A stretch of 64,000 nucleotides of DNA from an uncultured Sutterella sp. (GCA_900543805.1 UQTE01000001.1:186001-250000); one strand, 5' to 3'; numbered from the stretch's first letter, positions 9,409-18,112 are shown. A program made the numbers and translations. The notes: generated by a model from the letters alone, not told the origin.

Positions 9409-11208
9409 TTAGCGGCGGTTGCCGTTCTTGCCGAAGTGACGCTTGTTGCCGTCGCGGTAGGGGGCGCGGTTGCCGTTGATGTTGCGCACGGGACGCGGGT
9501 ATTCGTCGGGCATGATCTGCGGCAGGCTCAGCGCCTGAGAGCTCGGATGATAGGGATCGATCGGCTCCCAGTGGATCGGCTGATCGTAGCCGAGATTGCG
9601 CAGGTTGCGGCGCTTGGGCTGATAGTGAATGGAATTCCCGAAGTAGTCGTCGTCATAGTCGACTTCGCGCTTCGCGTGCTGCTTCTTGGGCTTCTTGTCG
9701 AACTTCTTCTCGAATTTCTTCGCGTTCGGCTTCTTGAAGTCGCCCTTCTTTTTGTCGCTCTTTTCCTGAGAGCGATCGGACTGGGCGTCCTTGCGCTTTT
9801 CTTCCTGGGAGGCGTTGTCAGCGTCGCGTCGGGCATCCTTGCGGTTGTTGCGCGCGGGGCGCTTCTTCACCGTGAGCGTGCGGGGACGGTCCGCGGTTTC
9901 GGACGCCTGCGCGGGGGCGTCGGACGTGGGCGTTTCGAGAGCGGAATCCTGAGCTTCAGCCTCGGCGGCGGCGCGTTCCGCTTCCTTTTTCTTCGCCTGA
10001 CGGGCGCGGCGCTCTTCGTGGCGGCGGCGCTTCGCTTCGTGGAATTCGCGGTCGAATTCGGCCTTGGTGCGGATCACGATGTTGAGGGGATTCTCGGGTT
10101 CGATCGTGAAGCCGAGGAATTCGGAGAAGCGCGGGAGCTCTTCGGCAAGGGACGGATGAACGAAGGTCACGGCTTCGCCGCAGGCGGCGGCGCGGCTCGT
10201 GCGGCCGACGCGGTGGACGTAGGTTTCCACGTCGCGCGGGAGGTCGTAGTTGACGACGCAGGGAAGCGAAGCGATGTCGAGGCCGCGTGCGGCGACGTCG
10301 GTCGCGACGAGGACGCGCAGTTTCCCGTTTCGGAAGTCTTCGAGCGCCTTTTCGCGCTGGGCCTGCGTGCGCTCGGAGTGGAGCACCGCGGCTTCGAAGC
10401 CGTCCTTGAGGAGGTCCTCGAGCACGCGGTCAGCGCGGGCGCGGGTGCTCGTGAAGACGAGGACGCGGTCAAGCTTGTTGTCGACGATGAGGTCGCGCAG
10501 ATAGACGGGCATGCGCGAGGGAGAAAGAATGACGAAGCGCTCCTTCACGTCGGGGACGTCGCGGTGAGCTTCGTCGATGCGGACGGGGTCCTTGAGAATC
10601 GCCTTGGCGACGTCTTCGACCTCGTCGTTCCAGGTGGCCGAGAAGAACCAGGTCGAAACCTTCGCTTCCTTCCCGAAGTGCCGCACGATGTGGTTGATTT
10701 CCTTGCGGAAACCCAGGTCAAGCAGCTGATCCCCTTCGTCGAGCACGAAGCACTCAAGTTCGCTCACGTCGGCCGCTTCCTGCTTGATGAGGTCGAGCGC
10801 GCGGCCCGGCGTCGAAATCCAGAGGTCGATCCCGTTCTCGAGCGCCGCGATCTGCGGAGCGAGACGGCTGCCGCCCACGGAGCAGAGCATGGAGATGTCC
10901 AGACCGAGGCCGAGCTGCGCGGCAGTGCGCGCCGTCTGTTGGGCGAGCTCGCGCACGGGGCTCAGAATGAGGGCCCGGACCTTCTTTGCCTGCGGGGCCT
11001 TCTTCTCGCGCAGGAGCCGCTCGAGAAGCGGAAGGAGAAAGGCGGCGGTCTTGCCGCTTCCGGTGTTGGCGACGGCCACGCAGTCCGCGCCCGTCAAGAG
11101 GGCCGGAACGGCGGACTCCTGCACGGCAGTGGGTTGCTGCCACGTCAGGGGCTCGATATTTTGCAAAATCGGGTCGGAAAGACCCAGATCGCGAAACGTT
11201 TTCGACAT
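9409..11208 (-). CDS. DEAD-box family ATP-dependent RNA helicase (RhlE-like) with a DEGD motif II
   Basis: RNA-unwinding ATPase probably acting in ribosome assembly or mRNA turnover in the cytosol. The core carries all superfamily motifs: Q motif (FRDLGL then WQQPTAVQ), Walker A ANTGSGKT (residues 47-54), SPVRELAQQ, STPGR, motif II, FSAT, the ATDVAARGLD motif V and the HRVGRTSRA motif VI. Motif II reads DEGD (residues 157-160) instead of DEAD. The core ends near residue 375. A highly charged Lys/Arg/Glu tail of about 220 residues follows, as in RhlE-type helicases, probably for RNA binding. It is transcribed alone, with a 266-bp gap upstream. Confidence 0.93.
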   Translation of the reverse strand: MSKTFRDLGLSDPILQNIEPLTWQQPTAVQESAVPALLTGADCVAVANTGSGKTAAFLLPLLERLLREKKAPQAKKVRALILSPVRELAQQTARTAAQLGLGLDISMLCSVGGSRLAPQIAALENGIDLWISTPGRALDLIKQEAADVSELECFVLDEGDQLLDLGFRKEINHIVRHFGKEAKVSTWFFSATWNDEVEDVAKAILKDPVRIDEAHRDVPDVKERFVILSPSRMPVYLRDLIVDNKLDRVLVFTSTRARADRVLEDLLKDGFEAAVLHSERTQAQREKALEDFRNGKLRVLVATDVAARGLDIASLPCVVNYDLPRDVETYVHRVGRTSRAAACGEAVTFVHPSLAEELPRFSEFLGFTIEPENPLNIVIRTKAEFDREFHEAKRRRHEERRARQAKKKEAERAAAEAEAQDSALETPTSDAPAQASETADRPRTLTVKKRPARNNRKDARRDADNASQEEKRKDAQSDRSQEKSDKKKGDFKKPNAKKFEKKFDKKPKKQHAKREVDYDDDYFGNSIHYQPKRRNLRNLGYDQPIHWEPIDPYHPSSQALSLPQIMPDEYPRPVRNINGNRAPYRDGNKRHFGKNGNRR

Positions 11209-11474
11209 GGATGTATCTGCGGCCGCGTCGAACGCGCGGCCGTTTTGACAGGGTGAATTCTTACGATCGAGGTTCCGGTTCCGCGGCAGGCGCCGCGGCG
11301 CGGGACGGAACTGCCGTCCACCGCTTCGGAAAAGGGGGAGTTTTTCGGGGCCTCATCGGTGTGAGGGGCGCGCCGAACTCCGCTGGGGACCGGCCCGAAG
11401 GATCGGGCCGTCCGAATGGCTTTTCGCTGATTCTAGCAGAGCGTTTTCGCAAACGGAAAGCGCTTTGCGTCCGC
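11209..11474. other. 266-bp non-coding gap between helicase and maf
   Basis: No convincing gene. It should hold the helicase promoter; an ATTCTA (minus-strand TAGAAT) -10-like hexamer is at 11430-11435, without a good -35. A perfect 8-bp hairpin (CGGCCCGA-AGGA-TCGGGCCG) occupies 11391-11410; it has no T-run and may be a leader structure. Confidence 0.4.
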
Positions 11475-12095
11475 TTACGGGAGCGAGATGCCAAAGGGCG
11501 CGAGAAGCGCCGCCGTTTCGACGACGGGAAGGCCCATGACGGAGGTGAAGCTTCCGTCGATGCGGGGAATGAAAAGGCCGCCGAGCCCCTGGATGCCGTA
11601 GCCGCCCGCCTTGTCGAAGGGCTCGCCCGTGGCGACGTAGCGGGTCATTTCGTCTTCCGTGAGTTCGCGCACGTAGACGTCAGAGGACGACGCGAGAACG
11701 CGGGCGTTCTCGCGCGTCGTGCCCACGCACACGTGCGTGACGACGCGGTGGCGGCGATCCGAGAGACGGCGCAGAAAGGCCATCGCCTCTTCGGCGTCGC
11801 GAGGCTTCCCGAGAACGACGTCGTCGATCGTGACGACCGTGTCGGCCGCAATGACGGGCCAGGGCGCGTCGCGAAGAGGCGAAGCCGCCTTCATGGCGAG
11901 TCCCTTTTCGAACTTTTCCACCGTGATGCGGCGGCCGTAGTCGTCGGGCTTTTCGCCGGGGAGCTCCTCTTCGTCGCCCGCAAAGGCGGTGCGGATCTCG
12001 GGATTTTCCGCGAGCACGTGCACGGTGAGTCCGAGGTTTTCGAGGATTTCGCGGCGTCGCGGGCTCTTGCTCGCGAGAATGACGTTTCGCTCCAT
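11475..12095 (-). CDS. maf: Maf-like nucleoside triphosphate pyrophosphatase (YhdE type)
   Basis: House-cleaning pyrophosphatase hydrolysing dTTP/UTP or modified nucleotides to monophosphates in the cytosol. The ATG at 12095 gives MERNVILASKSPRRREIL, the family's start with its SxSPRR phosphate-binding motif. A longer open frame upstream lies inside rlmH and is rejected. Further conserved blocks are ADTVV, GKPRDAEEA, GEPFDKAGGYGIQGLGG and GSFTSVMGLP, placing it with YhdE rather than YceF. Length 206 residues is normal. The start is 5 bp after the rlmH stop, so it is translated from the rsfS-rlmH operon. Confidence 0.94.
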   Translation of the reverse strand: MERNVILASKSPRRREILENLGLTVHVLAENPEIRTAFAGDEEELPGEKPDDYGRRITVEKFEKGLAMKAASPLRDAPWPVIAADTVVTIDDVVLGKPRDAEEAMAFLRRLSDRRHRVVTHVCVGTTRENARVLASSSDVYVRELTEDEMTRYVATGEPFDKAGGYGIQGLGGLFIPRIDGSFTSVMGLPVVETAALLAPFGISLP

Positions 12096-12100
12096 GACGG

Positions 12101-12568
12101 TCAGGCTCGGTGATAGGGATGCCCGGCGAGAATCGACCAGGCTCGATAGAGTTGTTCGGAGAGGAGCACGCGCGCGAGCGCATGCGGAAGCGTCATGGCC
12201 GAGAGCCGCATCGTTTCGTTGGCGCGGGCCTTCACTTCGGGGGCGAGCCCGTCGGGGCCGCCGATCACGAAGACGATTTCGCGGCGGTCGGACCGCCACG
12301 AGGCGATCGAGCGCGCGAGCGCCATGGTGGTCGCGTCCTTGCCGTGCTCGTCGAGGACGACGACCCAGTCGTCGTCTTCAATCTTGGCGAGGATGTGCTC
12401 GGCCTCGGCCTTCATGAGCTGCGCGGGCGTGCGGCCGTTGCGGGGCTCCGTGCGGATTTCGACGAGCGAGACGGGAAACTCGCGCGGAAAGCGCCCGAGA
12501 TAGTCGCGCACGGCGGTGTCGGCCCAGTCGACGATGCGCTGTCCGACGGCGACGATGCGGATGCCCAT
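12101..12568 (-). CDS. rlmH: 23S rRNA (pseudouridine1915-N3)-methyltransferase RlmH
   Basis: SPOUT-class methyltransferase that modifies pseudouridine 1915 of 23S rRNA in helix 69, using S-adenosylmethionine on assembled 70S ribosomes. The 155 residues include the knot-forming FVIGGPDGL and the C-terminal signature MTLPHALARVLLSEQLYRA ending in GHPYH. The start at 12568 directly abuts the stop of rsfS, so the two are coupled. The rsfS-rlmH-maf order is a conserved ribosome/maintenance cluster. Confidence 0.96.
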   Translation of the reverse strand: MGIRIVAVGQRIVDWADTAVRDYLGRFPREFPVSLVEIRTEPRNGRTPAQLMKAEAEHILAKIEDDDWVVVLDEHGKDATTMALARSIASWRSDRREIVFVIGGPDGLAPEVKARANETMRLSAMTLPHALARVLLSEQLYRAWSILAGHPYHRA

Positions 12569-12958
12569 TTATTCGGCCTTCTGACGGTGCGGCATGAGGC
12601 GGTCGTCGAGCTTTTCGCGCGCTTCAAGGAAGACTTCCTTGCCGCCCCAGATCTCTTCGAGGTTGTAGTAGTCGCGAACGGCGGGCTGCAGGCAGTGGCA
12701 GACGACGCTGCCGCAGTCGACTAGCACCCATTCGCCCGTGTCCTGGCCTTCCATGCCGATCACGGTTTCGCCGGCTTCCTTGACGGCGGCGGAAACGGAG
12801 TAGGCGAGCGCGCGCGTCTGGCGGTTGGAGGTGCCCGACGCAATGACGACGCGTTCAAACTGATCGGTGAGGGCTTCGGTGTTGAAGACCTTCACGTCCT
12901 TGGCCTTGACGTCGTCAAGGGCGTTCACGATGAGCTGGGTAAGTTCGGCGGTGTTCAT
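12569..12958 (-). CDS. rsfS: Ribosomal silencing factor RsfS
   Basis: Binds uL14 on the 50S subunit and blocks subunit joining during starvation. The 129-residue product is the family's usual size, with the conserved VIASGTSNRQTRALA and the core GEWVLVDCGSVVCHCL followed by RDYYNLEEIWGG. It lies 9 bp downstream of nadD and directly upstream of rlmH, the order found in many proteobacteria. No strong Shine-Dalgarno is visible ahead of the ATG at 12958. Confidence 0.96.
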   Translation of the reverse strand: MNTAELTQLIVNALDDVKAKDVKVFNTEALTDQFERVVIASGTSNRQTRALAYSVSAAVKEAGETVIGMEGQDTGEWVLVDCGSVVCHCLQPAVRDYYNLEEIWGGKEVFLEAREKLDDRLMPHRQKAE

Positions 12959-12967
12959 AAAATCAAA

Positions 12968-13648
12968 TTACGTTTGTTTCTGTCGATAGGAAATGGGTCG
13001 GTAGAGGCCGTTTTCAAGCACGTACTGCACCACGGCGGGCGGCAGATCGCGCTCGAGCCGTTTGAGGGCCTCGACGAGCGGTTGCGTGGCGAGCGTTCGG
13101 CGGACGGCCGTCGCGCTCGTTCTGTGCGGCGGCATGGAAAAGAAGGTGACGTAGCCCGCGCCCTTTTCCGAGAGGCGCCGGGGCTCGACCGTGCGCTCGG
13201 CTGCCCAGCGGCGGACGGCCTCGTCGGGCGCCGTCTCGACGCCCTCGCGGGCGGCGACGGCGATGTGCGCGAAATCCGTGATTTCGCGCCAACGCACCCA
13301 GGTGGAGAAATTGTTCCACTGATCGCTCCCCAAAAGGAGCACGACCGGAATCGAATCGCCCGTTCGGCGGCGAATCGCCTCGAGCGTGTCGATCGTGTAG
13401 GTTTTCCCCGGCCGCAGCACTTCGCGTTCGTCCACGCGAAAGCGGGGGTCGTATTGTAGCGCATGCCTGAGCATCGTCACGCGGTGAAAGGCGGACGTCA
13501 CGCGTTTTTTCTGCCACGGGTCGCCCGCGGGCAGAAAATCGACGCGAAGGATCGGGAGCGCCTCGAGCGCCGCTTCGGCGAGCGCCAGATGTCCCCGGTG
13601 AACCGGGTCGAAGGTGCCGCCCAAAAGAGCAAAACCGCGCCGCATCAT
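12968..13648 (-). CDS. nadD: Nicotinate-nucleotide adenylyltransferase
   Basis: Transfers AMP from ATP to nicotinate mononucleotide to give deamido-NAD, the penultimate step of NAD synthesis. Starting at the ATG at 13648, the 226-residue product opens MMRRGFALLGGTFDPVHRGH with the nucleotidyltransferase GGTFDPxHxGH signature; the second ATG at 13645 is also possible. The upstream extension to 13801 lies inside the preceding gene and is rejected. LLLGSDQWNNFSTW and the late SATAVRRTL motif support the call. The stop of the upstream exported-protein gene is 1 bp before the start, so translation is probably coupled. Confidence 0.95.
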   Translation of the reverse strand: MMRRGFALLGGTFDPVHRGHLALAEAALEALPILRVDFLPAGDPWQKKRVTSAFHRVTMLRHALQYDPRFRVDEREVLRPGKTYTIDTLEAIRRRTGDSIPVVLLLGSDQWNNFSTWVRWREITDFAHIAVAAREGVETAPDEAVRRWAAERTVEPRRLSEKGAGYVTFFSMPPHRTSATAVRRTLATQPLVEALKRLERDLPPAVVQYVLENGLYRPISYRQKQT

Positions 13649-13649
13649 G

Positions 13650-14270
13650 TCAGGGATTCGTCGCTTGAGAACTGAAGAGCCGCACGGCGCGACCGTCCTC
13701 GAAGCGTACGCCGAGCCAGTTGAGTTCGAGCATCTGGAAATTGCGCTCGTTTCGGAGGAACCGCTGACTGAACCAGTAGTGCCAGCCGTCGGCGGCGTCA
13801 AGCGACGCGGGACCGAGAAGTTCGAGGACGGCCTCCTTCGTCATGCCGAGTCCCACCTTGCCGAGCCGCACGGGGAGACGCTCGGGCGAGAGCGACCGGC
13901 AGACGGGATCGGGCTTTTCGCCCTCAGCCATCCATTCGAGCTGCGCTTCGGAAACGCGCGGACCGTCGGTCGCGATGAGCCAGAGACGCATAGGACGACC
14001 GCCCTCCGTGCCCGCGAGGCACAGGATGTCGCGGCGAAAGATCCCCCGTCCCTCCGAGAGGCGCATGCCGCCCGTACGAAGGGCCACGTCTTCGAGCGTC
14101 GTCTTCTCGAGCGTCACGACGGGCTTGCCGAGACGCACGAAGGGAGCGGGAGGCTCGGTGAGGGTGGCCGGGGCGTCCATGAGCGTGGCGGGATAGCCCG
14201 CGGGACCGCCCGCAGCCGACGCGGCGCCCGAAACGAGGGCGAGGATCGGGAGGAAAAAAGCAAAACGCAT
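13650..14270 (-). CDS. Exported protein of unknown function
   Basis: A 206-residue protein with a clear signal peptide (MRFAFFLPILALVSGAASA, probable cleavage near residue 19). The mature part has two Cys (ILCLAG, PVCRS) that could pair in the periplasm, and ends in a segment with GLGMTKEAVLELLGPAS...GWHYWFSQR, reminiscent of the small SmpA/BamE-type fold. I do not recognise a named family. It occupies the slot between purD and nadD where many Burkholderiales carry hemF, and is coupled to nadD by a 1-bp gap. A role in the envelope is likely; anything more specific would be a guess. Confidence 0.75.
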   Translation of the reverse strand: MRFAFFLPILALVSGAASAAGGPAGYPATLMDAPATLTEPPAPFVRLGKPVVTLEKTTLEDVALRTGGMRLSEGRGIFRRDILCLAGTEGGRPMRLWLIATDGPRVSEAQLEWMAEGEKPDPVCRSLSPERLPVRLGKVGLGMTKEAVLELLGPASLDAADGWHYWFSQRFLRNERNFQMLELNWLGVRFEDGRAVRLFSSQATNP

Positions 14271-14354
14271 GGCGGACCTTTCAGAGTGACCTTCTTACTT
14301 GAGAACTTAGCATTGCGCGCTCCCGCTTTGGGAAAGTCGGCCCAGAAAATGCGT

Positions 14355-14388
14355 GAAGGCACGTTTCCGCGTGCAAAAACGTGCCTTC
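14355..14388. terminator. Hairpin downstream of purD
   Basis: A 12-bp inverted repeat (GAAGGCACGTTT with AAACGTGCCTTC, 10-nt loop) lies 21 bp after the purD stop. No clean U-tract follows on either strand, so it may be a weak terminator or an mRNA-stabilising stem. Confidence 0.5.
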
Positions 14389-14408
14389 AAAGAGAGGAAA
14401 AGTCGACT

Positions 14409-15692
14409 TTAGCGGCCGATCGCGCGGTAGCCGATGTCCGAGCGCATCTGCATGCCGTCGAACTTCACCTGGTGCGCGGCTTCATAGGCGCGCTCCTGCG
14501 CGGCCTTCACCGTGTCGCCCAGACCCACGACGCAGAGGACGCGGCCGCCCGAAACGATCGTGAGGCCTTCGTCGTCGAGCGCGGTGCCCGCGTGGAAGAC
14601 GTGCGTTTCGGCGTTGTCTTCGGGGAGCGCTTCGATGACGGCGCCCTTTTCGGGACGCGTCGGATAGCCGCGGGCGGCGCAGACGACGCCGAGCGCCGTG
14701 CGCGGATCCCATTCGACCGTCTTTTCGTCGAGCTTGCCTTCGATCGCGGCTTCGACGAGTTCGGAGAAGTCGCTCTTCATGCGCATCATGATGGGCTGCG
14801 TTTCGGGGTCGCCGAAGCGGCAGTTGAATTCGAGGGTGCGAACGACCGGAGCGCCGTCCTTGCCCTGGGAAATCATGAGGCCCGCGTAGAGGAAGCCCGT
14901 GTAGCGGATGCCGTCTTCGGCCATGCCGCGCACGGTCGGGAGAATGATGTTTTCCATCGCCTGACGGTAGATTTCTTCCGTCACGCACGGGGCGGGCGAG
15001 TAGGCGCCCATGCCGCCCGTGTTAGGACCCTTGTCGCCGTCGAGGAGGCGCTTGTGGTCCTGCGAGGTCGCCATCGGGAGGACGTGTTCGCCGTCGACCA
15101 TGACGATGAAGGAGGCTTCTTCGCCGTCGAGGTAGTCTTCGATCACGACGCGGGCGCCCGCGTTCCCGAATTCATGGCCTTCGAGCATCATGTCGATCGC
15201 TTCATGGGCGGCGTCTTCCGTCATCGCGACGACGACGCCCTTCCCGGCGGCGAGGCCGTCGGCCTTCACCACGATCGGAGCGCCCTTCTTCGCGACGTAT
15301 TCGTGCGCGGCGGCGGGATCGGTGAAGCTTTCGTAGTCGGCGGTGGGAATGCCGTGGCGCTTCATGAAGGCCTTGGCGAAGTCCTTGGAGCTTTCGAGCT
15401 GCGCCGCGGCGCGCGTGGGCCCGAAGATGCGAAGACCCCGGGCGCGGAACTTGTCCACGATCCCGGCGGCGAGCGGCGCTTCGGGACCGACGAGCGTGAA
15501 GGCGATGCCTTCGCGTTCGGCGAAGTCGGCGAGCTGATCGAGATTCGTGACGGGGAGGTTTTCAAGGCCTTCCGTCACGGCCGTCCCGGCATTGCCCGGG
15601 GCGACGAACACCTTTTCCACGCGGGGACTTTGCGCCAGGCGCCAGGCGAGGGCGTGTTCACGGCCGCCGTTGCCGATAACGAGAAGCTTCAT
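14409..15692 (-). CDS. purD: Phosphoribosylamine-glycine ligase (GAR synthetase)
   Basis: ATP-grasp ligase joining glycine to phosphoribosylamine, step 2 of purine synthesis. The 427 residues start MKLLVIGNGGREHALAW, the canonical PurD N terminus with the GNGGREHA loop. They contain LVGPEAPLAAG, PIVVKADGLAAGKGV (ATP-binding), LDGEEAS, GGMGAYSPAP and EFNCRFGDPETQ. Length and motifs are normal. It sits between yebC and the nadD operon. A terminator separates it from yebC, so it probably has its own promoter within the 95-bp gap. Confidence 0.98.
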   Translation of the reverse strand: MKLLVIGNGGREHALAWRLAQSPRVEKVFVAPGNAGTAVTEGLENLPVTNLDQLADFAEREGIAFTLVGPEAPLAAGIVDKFRARGLRIFGPTRAAAQLESSKDFAKAFMKRHGIPTADYESFTDPAAAHEYVAKKGAPIVVKADGLAAGKGVVVAMTEDAAHEAIDMMLEGHEFGNAGARVVIEDYLDGEEASFIVMVDGEHVLPMATSQDHKRLLDGDKGPNTGGMGAYSPAPCVTEEIYRQAMENIILPTVRGMAEDGIRYTGFLYAGLMISQGKDGAPVVRTLEFNCRFGDPETQPIMMRMKSDFSELVEAAIEGKLDEKTVEWDPRTALGVVCAARGYPTRPEKGAVIEALPEDNAETHVFHAGTALDDEGLTIVSGGRVLCVVGLGDTVKAAQERAYEAAHQVKFDGMQMRSDIGYRAIGR

Positions 15693-15746
15693 AAGAGAGT
15701 GCTCCGAGAGAAGAGGTAAGGGAGAAAAAGGGTGTTGCGAATTCTC

Positions 15747-15776
15747 GCAAAAAAGGCCCGCGAACGCGAGCCTTTC
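15747..15776 (-). terminator. Rho-independent terminator of yebC
   Basis: On the minus strand a GC-rich stem (AAAGGCtCGCG / CGCGgGCCTTT, loop TT) runs straight into T6, 12 bp after the yebC stop codon. Confidence 0.85.
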
Positions 15777-15787
15777 GGAGGGAAAAA

Positions 15788-16522
15788 TTACTCTTCGTCG
15801 TCGAAGACGGCCGAGGTGTAGACCTGCTGCACGTCGTCGAGATCTTCGAGCGCGTCGATGAGCTTTTGCATCTTCGCGGCGTCGTCACCCGTCAGGACCG
15901 TTTCGTTCAGGGCCTTGTAAGTGATTTCGGACATTTCCGGGGTGAGGCCGGCGGCTTCGAAGGCCTTCGTCACGGCGTCGAAGGCGCTCGGATCGCAGGT
16001 GACTTCGACGGAGCCGTCGTCGGGATCGGTGACAACGTCGTCGGCGCCGGCTTCAAGCGCGGCTTCCATCACGGCGTCTTCGGAGGTGCCCGGCGCGAAG
16101 AGGAATTCGCCCACGTGCTTGAACATGAAGGAGACCGAACCTTCGGTACCCATGTTGCCGCCGTTCTTCGTCAGGGCGTGACGGACGTCGGCGACGGTGC
16201 GCACGCGGTTGTCCGTCGTGCAGTCGATGATGAGGGCCGCACCGCCCACGCCGTAGCCTTCGTAGCGGACTTCTTCGTAGGAGACGCCTTCGAGCTGGCC
16301 CGTACCCTTGAGGATGGCGTTGTTGATCGTGTCCTTCGGAACGTTGCCCGTGCGCGCCTTCACGAGGGCGAGACGAAGACGGGAGTTGGTGTCGGGGTCG
16401 CCGCCGCCGAGGCGGGCGGCCACGATGATTTCGCGGACGAGCTTCGTCCAGAGGTTGGAGCGCTTGGCGTCCTGACGGCCCTTACGGTGCTGAATGTTGG
16501 CCCACTTGGAATGACCGGACAT
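15788..16522 (-). CDS. yebC: YebC/PmpR family protein (TACO1-like)
   Basis: Conserved cytosolic protein of the YebC/PmpR family, described as a DNA-binding regulator or, more recently, as a factor that relieves ribosome stalling. The ATG at 16522 gives [20 protein letters not shown], the invariant family start; the open frame extending to 16723 is non-coding leader. The 244-residue length is standard. Conserved blocks [19 protein letters not shown] and [15 protein letters not shown] are present. It is transcribed alone, with promoter and terminator assigned here. Which molecular role applies cannot be decided from sequence. Confidence 0.96.
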   Translation of the reverse strand: MSGHSKWANIQHRKGRQDAKRSNLWTKLVREIIVAARLGGGDPDTNSRLRLALVKARTGNVPKDTINNAILKGTGQLEGVSYEEVRYEGYGVGGAALIIDCTTDNRVRTVADVRHALTKNGGNMGTEGSVSFMFKHVGEFLFAPGTSEDAVMEAALEAGADDVVTDPDDGSVEVTCDPSAFDAVTKAFEAAGLTPEMSEITYKALNETVLTGDDAAKMQKLIDALEDLDDVQQVYTSAVFDDEE

Positions 16523-16637
16523 GATGTACCTTTTTTTCTTGTGCAGACCTCGGCGAGGCCTTGGGGGCCTGGCGCACGGGGAATCGGATTGAATGCGGGA
16601 GAGTCCCCCGGAATCGGGACCCTCGAAAGAATGCGCT

Positions 16638-16666
16638 ATTCTAGCGCAAAAAGAGGGGGATGAAAA
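16638..16666 (-). promoter_or_regulatory. Candidate promoter of yebC
   Basis: Minus-strand TAGAAT -10 (16638-16643) with a 17-bp spacer to TTTTCA (16661-16666, 4 of 6 to consensus). The -10 lies in a perfect palindrome GCGCTA-TTC-TAGCGC (16633-16647). The -35 overlaps the T-run of the abgA terminator. Confidence 0.5.
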
Positions 16667-16699
16667 AAAGCCGAAGCCCTGCGGATGCGGGCTTCGGCT
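16663..16699 (-). terminator. Rho-independent terminator of the AbgA-like gene
   Basis: Stem AGCCGAAGCCC / GGGCTTCGGCT with a 9-nt loop, followed on the minus strand by T7, 20 bp after the gene's stop codon. Confidence 0.9.
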
Positions 16700-16719
16700 T
16701 CGTTCAGAAAAGAGGCTTA

Positions 16720-17997
16720 TCAACCGAGGATGCGTTCAACGGCGTTGGCCCAGACGTTGAGGCCCTGCTTGACGGCGTTTTCGTCAATGTCGAACTTCGC
16801 GGTGTGATGGCCCGACGGACGGTCGGCGCCGAGCACGAAGAACGCGGCCTTGCCGCCGTGCGCCTGCACGCGGCGGGCGAGGATCGTGGCGTCTTCGGAG
16901 CCGCCGAAATTCATGGCGTCTTCGCGGACGTTGATGCCTTCGACGGCGCCCGCGGCTTCGCGCAGTACGTCGACGAGTTCGTCGTCGTTCGTGAGGTCGA
17001 CGGCTTCGCCCATCTTTTCGATGTGGTATTCGCAGCCCTGGGCGTGCGCGCAGCCTTCGATGATGGCGACGGCCGAGTCGTACATGTACTGGTTGATTTC
17101 ACCCGTTTCGCCGCGGACTTCCATCTTGAGGAGCGCGTTCGAGGGGATGACGTTGCGGCCTTCGCCGGCGATCATCTGGCCCACGTTGATGCGGGTCATG
17201 CCGGAGCCGTGGCGGGCGATGCCGAGGAGCTGCACGACGGCGTTGGCGGCGCAGGCGAGCGCGTTGCGGCCGGCGTTGGGTTCGACGCCGGCGTGGGCGG
17301 GACGACCCTTGAAGGTGACGTCGAGCTTCGTCGTGCAGAGGAAGCCGTACGGACGGATCGAGACTTCGCCCGACTTGCACATCATGGCGACGTGGGCGGC
17401 GAGGAAGTAGTCGGCGTCGTCGACGATGCCCGAGGCGGCCATGCCCGCGGCGCCGCGCACGCCTTCTTCGGCGGGCTGGAAGAGGATCTTGAAGCGGCCC
17501 TTGAGCTCATCCTTGTGGTCGGCGACCCAGTGGGCGAGCGCAAGGCCCGTCGAGGTGTGGGCGTCGTGACCGCAGGCGTGCATCAGGCCCGGACGGGTCG
17601 AGGCGAAGCCTTCCTTGGCGGGAATGTGGTCGGCGTCGGTCGATTCGGTGACGGGCACGCAGTCGATGTCGAAGCGCACGGCGAGCGTGGGGCCGGGACG
17701 GCCCGTGTCGAGCACGCCGACGCAGCCCGTGAGGCCGTCCATTTCGGCGAGGAGTTCTTCGGAAACGCCGTGTTCGCGCGCATAGGCGATGCCGGCGTCT
17801 ACGACCTTCTGCGAACGACCGAGACAGTTGTCGGGATTGATCACCTTCTTGCCCGTGAGGACTTCGTAGCCGTAGGAACGAAGCGTTTCAATGATGAAGG
17901 CGGTGGTGCGGAATTCGCTCCAACCTTCTTCAGGCATGGTGTGGAGGTGACGGCGAATTTCGATGAGTTGATCGTTGTAAGCGCAAGTAGAGGCCAT
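16720..17997 (-). CDS. AbgA-like M20 family amidohydrolase
   Basis: Metal-dependent M20 hydrolase cleaving an amide such as p-aminobenzoyl-glutamate or a related N-acyl amino acid. The whole 425-residue chain resembles Abg[18 protein letters not shown] near the N terminus, [17 protein letters not shown], the metal-binding [20 protein letters not shown] with the catalytic Glu, the dimerisation-domain pattern GRPAHAG, and [12 protein letters not shown] near the C terminus. The partner subunit AbgB and transporter AbgT are not in the window. It is transcribed divergently from another M20 amidohydrolase and has a good promoter at 18054-18082. Family is secure; the substrate is inferred. Confidence 0.88.
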   Translation of the reverse strand: MASTCAYNDQLIEIRRHLHTMPEEGWSEFRTTAFIIETLRSYGYEVLTGKKVINPDNCLGRSQKVVDAGIAYAREHGVSEELLAEMDGLTGCVGVLDTGRPGPTLAVRFDIDCVPVTESTDADHIPAKEGFASTRPGLMHACGHDAHTSTGLALAHWVADHKDELKGRFKILFQPAEEGVRGAAGMAASGIVDDADYFLAAHVAMMCKSGEVSIRPYGFLCTTKLDVTFKGRPAHAGVEPNAGRNALACAANAVVQLLGIARHGSGMTRINVGQMIAGEGRNVIPSNALLKMEVRGETGEINQYMYDSAVAIIEGCAHAQGCEYHIEKMGEAVDLTNDDELVDVLREAAGAVEGINVREDAMNFGGSEDATILARRVQAHGGKAAFFVLGADRPSGHHTAKFDIDENAVKQGLNVWANAVERILG

Positions 17998-18053
17998 TTT
18001 GTAAGCGTCTCCTAAAGGGATGGATGGGCGCGAGGAGCGCCCGTGTCGAGCAC

Positions 18054-18082
18054 ACTATAGGCGCATCGCTCGGGAATGTCAT
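18054..18082 (-). promoter_or_regulatory. Sigma-70 promoter of the AbgA-like gene
   Basis: Minus strand: ATGACA -35 (18077-18082, 5 of 6), a 17-bp spacer and TATAGT -10 (18054-18059, 5 of 6), placing the transcript start about 50 bp before the gene. Confidence 0.75.
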
Positions 18083-18096
18083 CAGGGAAAGTTACG

Positions 18097-18112
18097 GGTC
18101 TTCTATAAGACC
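18097..18112. promoter_or_regulatory. Palindromic candidate operator between divergent amidohydrolase genes
   Basis: Perfect inverted repeat GGTCTT-CTAT-AAGACC, centred about 22 bp upstream of the minus-strand -35 and about 115 bp before the plus-strand gene. The position suits a regulator shared by both genes; none is adjacent. Confidence 0.5.

Noticed and set aside
12096..12299. N-terminal extension of maf
   Set aside because: It lies in rlmH coding sequence and the family start MERNVILASKSPRR is internal; a start at 12095 fits the operon spacing.
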